A stretch of DNA of 29,060 bases, taken from a virus. The stretch covers positions 1-29,060 of IMG/VR virus record IMGVR_UViG_3300000117_006915; one strand, given 5' to 3'. The translations under genes were made by a program, and so were the position numbers. This document shows positions 14,927 to 22,695 of this stretch, piece by piece; positions within the stretch are counted from its first letter, which is position 1; each line of letters opens with the position of its first letter. The notes beneath the pieces were generated by a model. The model did no database searches and was not told where the DNA came from. It was given only the letters and a program-made list of their open reading frames with translations.

Positions 14927-15293
14927 TTTTATAACAACCGCAAAAAATGATAAGATAGTGTCTGGTGATGATGAATTTTATACAGCTATAGGACAAGAAG
15001 ACTTTTTAGATGACAATAACAATCCCAGAACTAAAGAAAATCAGGACACTGTCTTTGCTAAAAAGATATTTCGTGATAATGGATCTTATCGACTTATGAT
15101 AAAGTGCGACAGTTCAAGCAAGCCGATAGATCCTAATAATCAACTCGGCAATGATCAGGATTCGTATAGTTCTGCATACAGACAAGATTCAAAATTTATT
15201 ATGGTTAACCAAAAAGCTTTTGATTATTATATAAGTTTCTTGAAAACTGGCGTAAAGTCATGGCTATTAAATACTGAAAGGGAATTAATATAA
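14919..15293 (+). CDS. Paralogue B of a duplicated phage protein, unknown function
   Basis: 124 residues. Carries the same block order as the gene at 13895-14266: EFYTAIGQEDFLDDNNNPR, ENQDTVFAKKIF, SYRLMIKCDSSSKPIDPNNQ, and a C-terminus FIMVNQKAFDYYISFLKTG followed by SWLLNTERELI. Compared with paralogue A it has an extra N-terminal extension of about 18 residues. AAGGA at about 14906 serves as ribosome binding site. It ends as TAATG with the next gene. Duplication of a non-catalytic small protein within 1 kb suggests related but distinct partners. Confidence 0.6.
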   Translation: MDDFITTAKNDKIVSGDDEFYTAIGQEDFLDDNNNPRTKENQDTVFAKKIFRDNGSYRLMIKCDSSSKPIDPNNQLGNDQDSYSSAYRQDSKFIMVNQKAFDYYISFLKTGVKSWLLNTERELI

Positions 15294-15616
15294 TGGGAAG
15301 AATAACTAAGGCACAGTCTTATGCAATTAGATGGCTTGACAGTGAAAGCATGTCTCCAGAAAATATTGCATCAGAATTGAATTTAACTGTTAAACAAGTT
15401 GGTAGCATTTTAGAAAAAAATGCTGCTTCAAAAGGTGATATAAAAACTAAAACAGAAAAGGTTTCAGCAGCTAAAAAACTTATGGTAAATGAAACAGGTG
15501 GTGGGAAACCTGGTGTCACCGTAATGACAGGGGAAGCTTCGCAAGTCATTGAACAATCAAAGCCAAGTCAATCTATTAGAAACCCAGAATCATATATCTA
15601 CAAACCTAACCAATAG
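15293..15616 (+). CDS. Small protein with predicted helix-turn-helix and conserved C-terminal peptide
   Basis: 107 residues. Residues about 5-40 (TKAQSYAIRWLDSE, then MSPENIASELNLTVKQVGSI) fit a helix-turn-helix of the sigma/LuxR-like kind: the segment IASELNLTVKQVGSI reads as turn plus recognition helix. The C-terminal half is low in structure and ends VTVMTGEASQVIEQSKPSQ and SYIYKPNQ, which looks like a linear docking peptide. A DNA-binding or transcription-related role is inferred from the HTH pattern alone. Linked by TAATG to paralogue B. Confidence 0.5.
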   Translation: MGRITKAQSYAIRWLDSESMSPENIASELNLTVKQVGSILEKNAASKGDIKTKTEKVSAAKKLMVNETGGGKPGVTVMTGEASQVIEQSKPSQSIRNPESYIYKPNQ

Positions 15617-15624
15617 GTGGGTCT

Positions 15625-16044
15625 GTGTATATATCGAAATATTCTAATGGTAAAGAAGTCTCTGCTGCTCAATATATTACTGAGATAATATGCGAGAAAC
15701 AAGCAAAGAGACAAAGGAAAGACTTACATTATAGATTTTGGTTAAATAAAGAATGGGAGAAATTTTATAAAAGCCAAATTGGTACTGCTCATAAGCTATT
15801 AAAAAAGTATGATGCTAAAGCCATAATAAGAGCACTTAAGAATCCTAAAACTAGAAACACGTATTCATTAAGAGCTCCTTATTTGTTACCTGTTATAAAA
15901 TTAGAACAAGAAAAACTAGGAACAGAAAATAATGAACTTTCAAAACCAATTGAAAGAATTGATGGTAAAACATTTAGAAAAAGAAAAACAAAAAGTAACA
16001 TATTATCTAAATTAGAGGATATAGAAGATGAGCATAAAAACTGA
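15625..16044 (+). CDS. Basic protein of unknown function upstream of recA, GTG start
   Basis: 139 residues from GTG 15625, supported by AGGTGG at 15615-15620; no earlier ATG exists in the frame after the previous stop. The protein is Lys/Arg-rich. An aromatic N-terminal block (AAQYITEIICEKQAKRQRKDLHYRFW) is followed by EWEKFYKSQI, a helix AHKLLKKYDAKAIIRAL, and a tail KTFRKRKTKSNILSKLEDIE. Composition suggests nucleic-acid binding. It overlaps the RecA gene by 17 bases, so a role in recombination or DNA processing is plausible but unproven. Confidence 0.55.
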   Translation: MYISKYSNGKEVSAAQYITEIICEKQAKRQRKDLHYRFWLNKEWEKFYKSQIGTAHKLLKKYDAKAIIRALKNPKTRNTYSLRAPYLLPVIKLEQEKLGTENNELSKPIERIDGKTFRKRKTKSNILSKLEDIEDEHKN

Positions 16045-17038
16045 TATTAAAAAAAGTTTTGGAGACGATATTATATTATCAGGCAATTCTGTCATAGATA
16101 AAAAAATAATAAACATACCCATTAGTCCTTCTTTAGATATAGCTTTAAATGGAGGCATACCAGAAGGTAGTTTTGTTATCTTGACAGGACAACCTAAATG
16201 TGGTAAAACTACAACTTCTCTCTATGTTGCTGCAATCGCACAAGAGAAACAATATGCTCATGGAGATTTTGCTGACGGTAGAGAAGTGTACTATCTAAAC
16301 ATAGAAGGTAGATTGAAAAAGAGAGACTTGAATGGTATTAAAGGTTTAGACTTAGATAAATTTCACATTATAGGATCTAAAACTGGTAAAATATTACATG
16401 CCGAAGAATATCTACAAATTGGAGAAAGAATTATTAATGAAGTTCCTGGATCAGTTGTTATTATTGATTCGTACTCAGCCCTTTGTACCGAGTCAGAAAT
16501 TACTTCTGATATGAGTAAAATGCAAAGAGCAGATGGTGCTAAATTATTAGCAAAGTTTTGCAGAAAAGTAGCTAATGTTATTCCTGTTAATAAGAATATT
16601 GTGATTGGTATTACTCATTTAATGGGCAATCCCGGTTACGGTAGTAGCGAATGGAAAGAAAAATCTGGCCAAGCCATTGCATATCAAACAGACATTAAGT
16701 TAAAAGCTGCATATTTTAAAGCGTGGAATGTAGGCAAAGAAGAAACTCAAATTGGACAAACTATTGATTGGCAGGTTATATGTTCCGCTTTAGGGCCTCC
16801 TGGAGCCAAAATAACAAGCTATATTAGATATGGTGTCGGAGTTGATAAGGAAATGGAATTATTTAATTTAGCGACGGATTTGGGCCTTATAGACAAAGGT
16901 GGTGCTTGGTACACCTTCTCTACTGTTAAAGACACCCCTAAATTTCAAGGGGGAGAAAAAGCTAGAGATTTCATTGCACAAAATCCTAAAGTCTATGATA
17001 GTCTTTGGAAAGAAGTCAAAACAACCATGGGAATATAA
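16028..17038 (+). CDS. RecA/UvsX-like recombinase
   Basis: 336 residues. SPSLDIALNGGIPEG leads into Walker A GQPKCGKTT (residues 54-62), and SVVIIDSYSAL is the Walker B strand. The region ITHLMGNPGYGSSEWKEKSG with QAIAYQTDIKLKA matches the L1/L2 DNA-binding and motif-4 area of RecA-type recombinases. The family forms ATP-dependent filaments on single-stranded DNA and drives strand exchange. Closest in layout to phage RecA/UvsX proteins; host RecA usually has a longer C-terminal domain. Coupled to the upstream basic protein (17-base overlap) and to the nuclease gene downstream (TAATG). Confidence 0.88.
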   Translation: MSIKTDIKKSFGDDIILSGNSVIDKKIINIPISPSLDIALNGGIPEGSFVILTGQPKCGKTTTSLYVAAIAQEKQYAHGDFADGREVYYLNIEGRLKKRDLNGIKGLDLDKFHIIGSKTGKILHAEEYLQIGERIINEVPGSVVIIDSYSALCTESEITSDMSKMQRADGAKLLAKFCRKVANVIPVNKNIVIGITHLMGNPGYGSSEWKEKSGQAIAYQTDIKLKAAYFKAWNVGKEETQIGQTIDWQVICSALGPPGAKITSYIRYGVGVDKEMELFNLATDLGLIDKGGAWYTFSTVKDTPKFQGGEKARDFIAQNPKVYDSLWKEVKTTMGI

Positions 17039-17442
17039 TGAACATCAGTGATTTAGATGACAATATCCAAAAATGGTCCTTGAAAGGACACATAGCAAAA
17101 GGTAGTAGACTAAATAAGTCTGGTTTACATCTAAAAGCTAGAAAATTAATTAAAGAATGTTTCCCGACTTTACAGATATTAGAAGAGGTTGGAGCTCCAA
17201 TTAGAAAAAATGAAACTTTGTATCTTGACTTTTATCTACCATTGAGTAAAACTTGTATAGAGGTTCATGGTGAACAGCATTACAAATTTGTTCAATTTTA
17301 TCACAATAATACTTTAGGCTTTTTAAAACACAGAAAAAGAGATCAACAGAAAAAAGAATGGTGTGAAAAAAACGATATCAAGTATGTAGAATTACCTTAT
17401 TCAGAATCAGAAGAAGAATGGCGAAATAGGCTAGTAACATGA
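17038..17442 (+). CDS. PD-(D/E)XK-superfamily nuclease, Vsr/homing-endonuclease-like
   Basis: 134 residues from ATG 17038, which overlaps the recA stop as TAATG; a longer in-frame start at 17005 lies inside recA and is less likely. The core YLDFYLPLSKTCIEVHGEQH supplies the Asp ... Glu-x-x-x-Glu/Gln-x-His pattern of compact phage nucleases of this superfamily. It is followed by RKRDQQKKEWCEKNDIKYVEL, the helix and strand typical after the catalytic strand. The N-terminal basic region may contact DNA. Probably cuts branched or nicked intermediates in recombination, inferred from its place next to recA. Exact family uncertain. Confidence 0.65.
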   Translation: MNISDLDDNIQKWSLKGHIAKGSRLNKSGLHLKARKLIKECFPTLQILEEVGAPIRKNETLYLDFYLPLSKTCIEVHGEQHYKFVQFYHNNTLGFLKHRKRDQQKKEWCEKNDIKYVELPYSESEEEWRNRLVT

Positions 17443-17921
17443 AAACAACTAAAGAAGAACTAGAACATTGGGACACTATCTTAGATGAATATGAGCAAGG
17501 TATGGGATTGCCTAATTATATTACTAGTGGTCTACCAGCTGAAGAACTTAATGAATATTTAACTATGTCTAGAGATGTTTTGGAAAAGGTTACTCCAGAC
17601 CAGTGTGGAGAAATAGCTTACAGGCTATCTCAATTTGCGTTCCATGTACAAAGAACTATTAATAGAGAAATTGCTAGGTACAATTGGTCAGATGACAAAA
17701 TAAAAGAAGTTATTGCTGACGAAATAAATAATTACAAAGGATATGGATACATAGAAAAGTCTTTACAGGCAATCAAGCATAACTCTAGAGCAGATGCTTT
17801 GAATAAAATTAAAAGATATGCTAAACAAAGAATGGATAGACTTTCATATATAGCTAATACTTTAAAAAATTTATCAGATATTATTATTTCAATACAAAGG
17901 AATAAGGTGAAAAATGGGTAA
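17439..17921 (+). CDS. Helical protein next to recA, candidate UvsY-type recombination mediator
   Basis: 160 residues, starting as ATGA in the nuclease stop. The C-terminal two thirds are all-helical with a pattern AYRLSQFAFHVQRTINREIA, a W near residue 87, EINNYKGYGYIEKS, a basic helix (DALNKIKRYAKQRMDRLSYI) and a final helix with SDIIISIQRNK. UvsY-type mediators are small helical proteins with basic helices, encoded near uvsX in T4-like phages. Size, helicity and location fit, but the sequence resemblance is too weak to assert. Could equally be another accessory replication factor. Confidence 0.5.
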   Translation: MKTTKEELEHWDTILDEYEQGMGLPNYITSGLPAEELNEYLTMSRDVLEKVTPDQCGEIAYRLSQFAFHVQRTINREIARYNWSDDKIKEVIADEINNYKGYGYIEKSLQAIKHNSRADALNKIKRYAKQRMDRLSYIANTLKNLSDIIISIQRNKVKNG

Positions 17922-18339
17922 TGTAGATACAGATAAATTAAAGCAACTGCTTTATGCTATGATAGAAACATTGGATGGAGATAATACGGAAACAGATATT
18001 AATGCCGTGACAGAAGATGCACCTCCTGTGACAGAAGATACAAGTGTAAAACCTGTTAAACAAACTCCTAAATCTAACAACCCTAATGTTAGGAAAAGAC
18101 AGCCTTATGGTTTAGAAGAAAATTTGTTTTTAGATATGCCAGAAAAAGATATGCATAAAAATGATGTCGCTATTGATCAAAAGCTTAAATCTTCCCAGCC
18201 TGTTGTTAGAAATCGTACAGCTGCTCTAATTGACGTAAAATGCCGGGTCTGTGGCAAAGAAGAGTCTGTTAGTGGCCAGTTGATTATTGATGGTGTAAAT
18301 AGATACAAGTGCAATGGGTGCGCTAGAGGAGCCGGTTAA
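17914..18339 (+). CDS. Protein with C-terminal zinc ribbon, unknown function
   Basis: 141 residues, preceded by AAGGTG. The first 100 residues are acidic and probably disordered, including a tandem repeat VTEDAPPVTEDT encoded by GTGACAGAAGAT at 18007 and 18028. The last 35 residues form a zinc ribbon: KCRVCGKEESV and YKCNGCARGAG. A disordered acidic arm plus a small zinc domain suggests a binding adaptor, possibly for the helicase or recombinase neighbours. It abuts dnaB as TAATG. Function unknown. Confidence 0.55.
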   Translation: MGNVDTDKLKQLLYAMIETLDGDNTETDINAVTEDAPPVTEDTSVKPVKQTPKSNNPNVRKRQPYGLEENLFLDMPEKDMHKNDVAIDQKLKSSQPVVRNRTAALIDVKCRVCGKEESVSGQLIIDGVNRYKCNGCARGAG

Positions 18340-19799
18340 TGATATTGTGTGATCCCGCTGCCGAAAGAGCAGTTTTGAGTTCAATAATGCAAGGCGGTGA
18401 CAAAGCTTTCTTGGATATTGCTGATTTAATTGATGAACAAACTTTTACTATAGACAGTAATCAATATCTATTTCAGTGTCTGAAACATATAGCTGAACAA
18501 GAAACCTGTTCTCATATAGACATAGCTTCAGTATTCTCTACTGCTCAAGAACTAGGACTGTCTAATCTATTAAATACTAAGCAAGAATCGCAGCATATTA
18601 AAGCAATCAAAGATTTTCCTGTAGACGGTAATAACGCAAGAAAGTTTGCTGCAAAAATTAAAAAATTACAAATTGCTAGAAATTTACATTCGGAACTTAA
18701 AGATACACAAAATAAAATCTTAGACGTAAGTGGCAATGAATCAATAGCTTCTATATTAAGTATAGCAGAAGATGCCGTATTTGATTTCTCTTCTAAACTT
18801 GTAGACTCTGAAACTGCTCCTAGTACAGTCGGAAACGCAATAGAAGAGTATGTGGATTATTTAGAAACGAATCCAGTAGACCAAATAGGTATTTCTACAG
18901 GCTTCCCTGTTTTCGATAAAGCTATAGGAGGAGGCTTAAGAAAGAATACTATCAATGTTATAGCTGCTAGACCTAAAACTGGTAAAACTTTGCTTTCTGA
19001 TAACATGGGTTTTCACATAGCAAACGAACTCAATATACCCGTCCTTAATATGGACACAGAAATGACTAAAGAAGATCACATACATAGAATCTTAGCTATG
19101 TCCACTGAAGTGGAAATTAATAAAATTGAATCAGGAAAATTTGCGGAGTCTCCAAATATGAGAAAGAAAATTAGAGATTCTGCAAAAAATATATCCAAAA
19201 TACCTTTATATCATAAAAGTATCGCAGGTAAACCTTTTGAAGAACAGTTAGCTGTTATGAGAAGATGGATAGTTAAAGAAGTAGGTTTAAAACCAGATGG
19301 CACAGCAAATGATTGTGTTATATTCTATGATTATCTTAAACTTATGGATAGTCAAGGCATGTCGCAAGACCTCAAAGAATATCAGGTTCTAGGTTTTATG
19401 ATGACTTCTTTACATAATTTTGCTTGCAAATATGGTATTCCTGTGGTAGCATTTGTACAGCTAAATAGAGATGGTATAACTAAAGAAAGTACCGATACAG
19501 CTAGTGGCTCCGATAGAATTATATGGCTGTGTAGTAATTTTACAATATTTAAAAGAAAGACTGATGAAGAAATAGCTGAAGATGGACCAAATGCTGGTAA
19601 TAGAAAGCTATTGCCTGTTATTAGTCGTCATGGTGGAGGATTGGATGATAATGATTACATCAACTGTAATATGAAAGGTTGGTGTGCAAAAATTACAGAA
19701 GGTCAAACAAGACTAGAATTAACTAATGGTAGTACTCCTGATAACGATGGGTTTATAATAAATGATAACGACGAAAACCAAACAATCGACTTTTCCTGA
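18339..19799 (+). CDS. dnaB: Replicative DNA helicase, DnaB-like
   Basis: 486 residues. N-terminal DnaB domain (PAAERAVLSSIMQGG, residues about 6-110), linker, then a RecA-fold motor: TGFPVFDKAIGGGL, Walker A ARPKTGKT (residues 210-217), a Walker B region CVIFYDYLKLM, VAFVQLNRDG (H3-like), and an SGSDRIIWLCSN region. It unwinds DNA at the fork as a hexamer and would pair with the primase that follows. The Walker B strand reads FYDYLKLM, slightly unlike the usual VVDYLQL. It overlaps the primase gene by 38 bases if the latter starts at 19762. Confidence 0.9.
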   Translation: MILCDPAAERAVLSSIMQGGDKAFLDIADLIDEQTFTIDSNQYLFQCLKHIAEQETCSHIDIASVFSTAQELGLSNLLNTKQESQHIKAIKDFPVDGNNARKFAAKIKKLQIARNLHSELKDTQNKILDVSGNESIASILSIAEDAVFDFSSKLVDSETAPSTVGNAIEEYVDYLETNPVDQIGISTGFPVFDKAIGGGLRKNTINVIAARPKTGKTLLSDNMGFHIANELNIPVLNMDTEMTKEDHIHRILAMSTEVEINKIESGKFAESPNMRKKIRDSAKNISKIPLYHKSIAGKPFEEQLAVMRRWIVKEVGLKPDGTANDCVIFYDYLKLMDSQGMSQDLKEYQVLGFMMTSLHNFACKYGIPVVAFVQLNRDGITKESTDTASGSDRIIWLCSNFTIFKRKTDEEIAEDGPNAGNRKLLPVISRHGGGLDDNDYINCNMKGWCAKITEGQTRLELTNGSTPDNDGFIINDNDENQTIDFS

Positions 19800-20916
19800 T
19801 CAAGCCAAACTAAAGGTGATGTCAGATCGACTTTGTGATAACATAGAAGAATTGCTAGATATATTAGATGTTGAAGATTATAAAATTTCTGATAAGATGG
19901 TAATTTGTAGTTGCCCAATACATGGAGGAGATAATGATTCTGCATTTAATTTATATCATACAGGAGATTCTTATAGGGGCAATTGGAAATGTAGAACTCA
20001 TGGTTGTGAAGAAACATTCAAGTCGTCTATTTTAGGATTTATAAGGGGTTGTCTATCTAAAAAAAGATTTGACTGGCCCAACAATACTGATGAAATATGT
20101 ACATTTAAAGAAACGATAACGTTCGCAGAACAATTTTTAGGAGACAAGTTAAATAATATAAAAGTCAACAATAAAGATAAAGAAAAAAGTCTTTTTGTTA
20201 ATGCTGTAAAATACATTAGTAGCAATAAACCTGACGAATCACAAAAAATATCTAGAGCATCCATTGTTAATTCCTTAGACATCCCCTCTAAATATTTTGT
20301 TTCTAGGGGGTTTAGTAAAAATATTCTAACAAAGTATGATGTTGGAGATTGTACAAAAAGTGGTAAACCAATGTCGGGTAGGGCCGTTGTTCCTGTGTAT
20401 GACAATAATCGACAATACATGATAGGTTGTACTGGTCGTGCCACAACGGATAAGTGTGATAAATGTAATCATTATCACTTAAGCGATAAATGTCCAGATA
20501 AAGAGTCCTTATATCTTCACTGTAAATGGAGACATAACTACGGATTTAAAACACAAAACTATCTCTATAATTATTGGTTTGCTCAAGAACATATAAAAGA
20601 ATCCCGATCAGTAATTTTAGTAGAGAGTCCAGGAAATGTATGGAGGTTAGAAGAAGCAGGTATACATAATTCTGTTGCAATTTTTGGATCTTCTTTAGCT
20701 GATATTCAAAAAATGATTTTAGATACTTCTGGCGCTATGACGATATATACAATAATGGATAACGATGATGCTGGAAAAAAAGCGGCAGAAAATGTTCACA
20801 AAAAATGTGAGAGGACCTATAATATAGTAGACATTCAGATCAACGATCAGGATGTTGCTGCAATGACGGTGGAACAAATACAGGACTTTATTAAACCAAG
20901 GTTGGAGTATGTCTGA
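19762..20916 (+). CDS. dnaG: DnaG-type primase with CHC2-like zinc finger and TOPRIM domain
   Basis: 384 residues from ATG 19762; a second start at 19819 exists but the ribosome binding signal AAAGGTG abuts it. N-terminal zinc finger: CSCPIHGGDNDSAFNLY (Cys49/51 region, His) with WKCRTHGCEE. TOPRIM catalytic residues: Glu288 in LVESPGNVW and Asp333/Asp335 in MDNDDAG. It makes RNA primers for the fork. An additional Cys/His cluster, CDKCNHYHLSDKCPD, lies between the two domains. Short compared with bacterial DnaG because the helicase-binding C-terminal domain is missing. Overlaps dnaB at the 5' end and the dNMP kinase at the 3' end. Confidence 0.88.
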   Translation: MITTKTKQSTFPDQAKLKVMSDRLCDNIEELLDILDVEDYKISDKMVICSCPIHGGDNDSAFNLYHTGDSYRGNWKCRTHGCEETFKSSILGFIRGCLSKKRFDWPNNTDEICTFKETITFAEQFLGDKLNNIKVNNKDKEKSLFVNAVKYISSNKPDESQKISRASIVNSLDIPSKYFVSRGFSKNILTKYDVGDCTKSGKPMSGRAVVPVYDNNRQYMIGCTGRATTDKCDKCNHYHLSDKCPDKESLYLHCKWRHNYGFKTQNYLYNYWFAQEHIKESRSVILVESPGNVWRLEEAGIHNSVAIFGSSLADIQKMILDTSGAMTIYTIMDNDDAGKKAAENVHKKCERTYNIVDIQINDQDVAAMTVEQIQDFIKPRLEYV

Positions 20917-21649
20917 TAAAAATATTATTGCTTTTTCAGGAAGAAAGCAATCAGGGAAAAATACTTGCGTTAATTTTATATATTCTACTTTTATGGTAAA
21001 TCTCGGTGTTGCTAAAAAAGTAAAGATTAATAATTATGGATTAATTGAAGTAAGTGATCTACTTGGAGATAAGGGGTATGCTGGATCGTTTGATCCATCA
21101 CACATGCATAGTTCTAATGACTACGTCGTTCAACAACTATGTAACAAAATGGACCCCTTTATAAAAGTATACAGCTTTGCAGATCCACTAAAAAAAGATG
21201 TATGTATCAATATTTTGGGGCTAACTCATGATCAATGCTATGGTTCCGATAAAAATAAAAACGAACTAGTAGATTGTTTTTGGCCCGAAACTGACGCTAG
21301 AATGACCGCTAGAGAAGTTATGCAATATGTTGGTACAGATATATTTAGGACTATTAAATCAGATGTGTGGACATCCGCAATTATTTCTAAAATAAAAAGA
21401 GATGGTAGTCAATTATCTCTAATAACCGATTGCAGATTTCCTAATGAAGTAGAATGTATTCAAAATAACGAAGGTATTGTTGTTAGGCTTGACAGAAACA
21501 CCTGTGATTCTACACATGTTAGTGAAACAGCGCTAGACAAAGATAACTATGATTGGAATAAGTTTGATTATGTTGTTGAAAACAATGATTTGGATATATA
21601 TAATCAGTCAATACAAATAGAAAAATTACTTAACGAGGTGGTATCATAA
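20909..21649 (+). CDS. Deoxynucleoside monophosphate kinase
   Basis: 246 residues. P-loop FSGRKQSGKNT at residues about 9-19. TAREVMQYVGTDIFR, SLITDCRFPNEVE and STHVSETAL match the phage dNMP kinase family typified by T4 gene 1, which phosphorylates dNMPs toward dNTPs. The family is restricted mainly to phages. It works with the ribonucleotide reductase and dCMP deaminase upstream to supply dNTPs. The start overlaps the primase stop, and its end holds the GAGGTG ribosome binding site of the next gene. Confidence 0.85.
   Translation: MSDKNIIAFSGRKQSGKNTCVNFIYSTFMVNLGVAKKVKINNYGLIEVSDLLGDKGYAGSFDPSHMHSSNDYVVQQLCNKMDPFIKVYSFADPLKKDVCINILGLTHDQCYGSDKNKNELVDCFWPETDARMTAREVMQYVGTDIFRTIKSDVWTSAIISKIKRDGSQLSLITDCRFPNEVECIQNNEGIVVRLDRNTCDSTHVSETALDKDNYDWNKFDYVVENNDLDIYNQSIQIEKLLNEVVS
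21635..21640 (+). promoter_or_regulatory. Ribosome binding site deciding a non-AUG start
   Basis: GAGGTG lies inside the end of the dNMP kinase gene. In the frame of the nuclease downstream there is no ATG, GTG or TTG in reach, only ATC 21643, ATA 21646, ATA 21649 and ATT 21652. The conserved N-terminal motif of the nuclease begins immediately after these codons. Confidence 0.5.
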
Positions 21650-21651
21650 TA

Positions 21652-22695
21652 ATTACATATTTTCGTAGTTCTAGTTATAACACACATAATATGTGTGAAC
21701 AACAATATTTGTTTGACTATGTACTAGGCTATAGATCTCCGTCAAATAAAAAAGCAGACAAAGGAACTATAGTTCACAAGGCTCTAGAAATACTAGCCTT
21801 TGTTAAATATACCGTACAAAATGGAGATTCTACTTTTGAAGATGATATCCTTGGTACTATTAATGTATATAATTATGATTTAGACGATATTATAGAAAGG
21901 GTTTATAATTATTATACTACTGGATTTAGTCACCATGATTGGTCAGACAAAGATTTTAGAGATTGCAGAAAGTGGACATATAAAGCAATAGAATATGCAG
22001 GAGGTATGTTTGATCCAAGAAACAGAAACATCCTTTATCCTGAACAAAGATTTGACATCACTATTAATAAGCCTTGGGCAGAGTATGAGTATGAGCTACC
22101 TGATGGAGAAAAACTAAAAGGTAATTTATCAATTAAAGGAACAATTGACTTAATTACACAACCAGCAGAAAATACTTTAGAAATTATAGATTGGAAAACA
22201 GGCAGAAGATTAAATTGGGCAACTGGTGAAGAAAAAACCCAAGAAAAACTTGAAGTAGATCCTCAGCTGATGATATACTTTTATGCTGTCCAAAAACTGT
22301 ACCCACACATTGAGACATGTATTATTACAATATATTTTATTAATGATGGTGGTCCTTTTAGCATGACTTTTCATAAGTCTGATATGCAAAAAACAGAAGA
22401 TCTATTAAGACAAAAGTTTTATCATATAAAAAATACAAAAAGACCCAAGCTATCTAAAACATGGAAGTGTACTAAGCTATGTCATTATGGTAAAAATTCT
22501 TTTAAAGACAATCCCGATATATTGCCGATACTAGAGTATAGAGATGGACAGGTTTGTAATCCGGGATATAACATGACAATGTGTGAACAGGTCGCTCACG
22601 ATATACAACTAAAAGGTTTAGAAAATGTAGTTGACGAATACACAGTACCAGGGTATAATGTAGGTCATTACAAAGCCCCAGGAAGTATTGAATGA
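21652..22695 (+). CDS. Cas4/AddB-like PD-(D/E)XK exonuclease with Fe-S cysteines, probable AUU/AUA start
   Basis: About 347 residues if read from ATT 21652. The frame is open from 21634. ITYFRSSSYNTHNMCEQQY is the usual N-terminal block of RecB/Cas4-type phage nucleases and would be lost if the first ATG (21691) were used. Nuclease motifs: GTIVHKALE, GTIDLITQ and IIDWKTGRR (D at 22189, K at 22195), and DPQLMIYFYA. A Cys in NMCEQQY plus C-terminal WKCTKLCHYGK and Cys residues near VCNPGY and TMCEQ fit the four-Cys Fe-S cluster of AddB/Cas4 enzymes. Likely trims DNA ends during recombination. Exact start among ATC/ATA/ATA/ATT is uncertain. Confidence 0.8.
   Translation: MTYFRSSSYNTHNMCEQQYLFDYVLGYRSPSNKKADKGTIVHKALEILAFVKYTVQNGDSTFEDDILGTINVYNYDLDDIIERVYNYYTTGFSHHDWSDKDFRDCRKWTYKAIEYAGGMFDPRNRNILYPEQRFDITINKPWAEYEYELPDGEKLKGNLSIKGTIDLITQPAENTLEIIDWKTGRRLNWATGEEKTQEKLEVDPQLMIYFYAVQKLYPHIETCIITIYFINDGGPFSMTFHKSDMQKTEDLLRQKFYHIKNTKRPKLSKTWKCTKLCHYGKNSFKDNPDILPILEYRDGQVCNPGYNMTMCEQVAHDIQLKGLENVVDEYTVPGYNVGHYKAPGSIE

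Noticed and set aside
17005-17037. Longer start for the nuclease inside recA
   Set aside because: The TAATG overlap at 17036-17040 matches the coupling used by neighbouring genes; the extension is just recA sequence in another frame.
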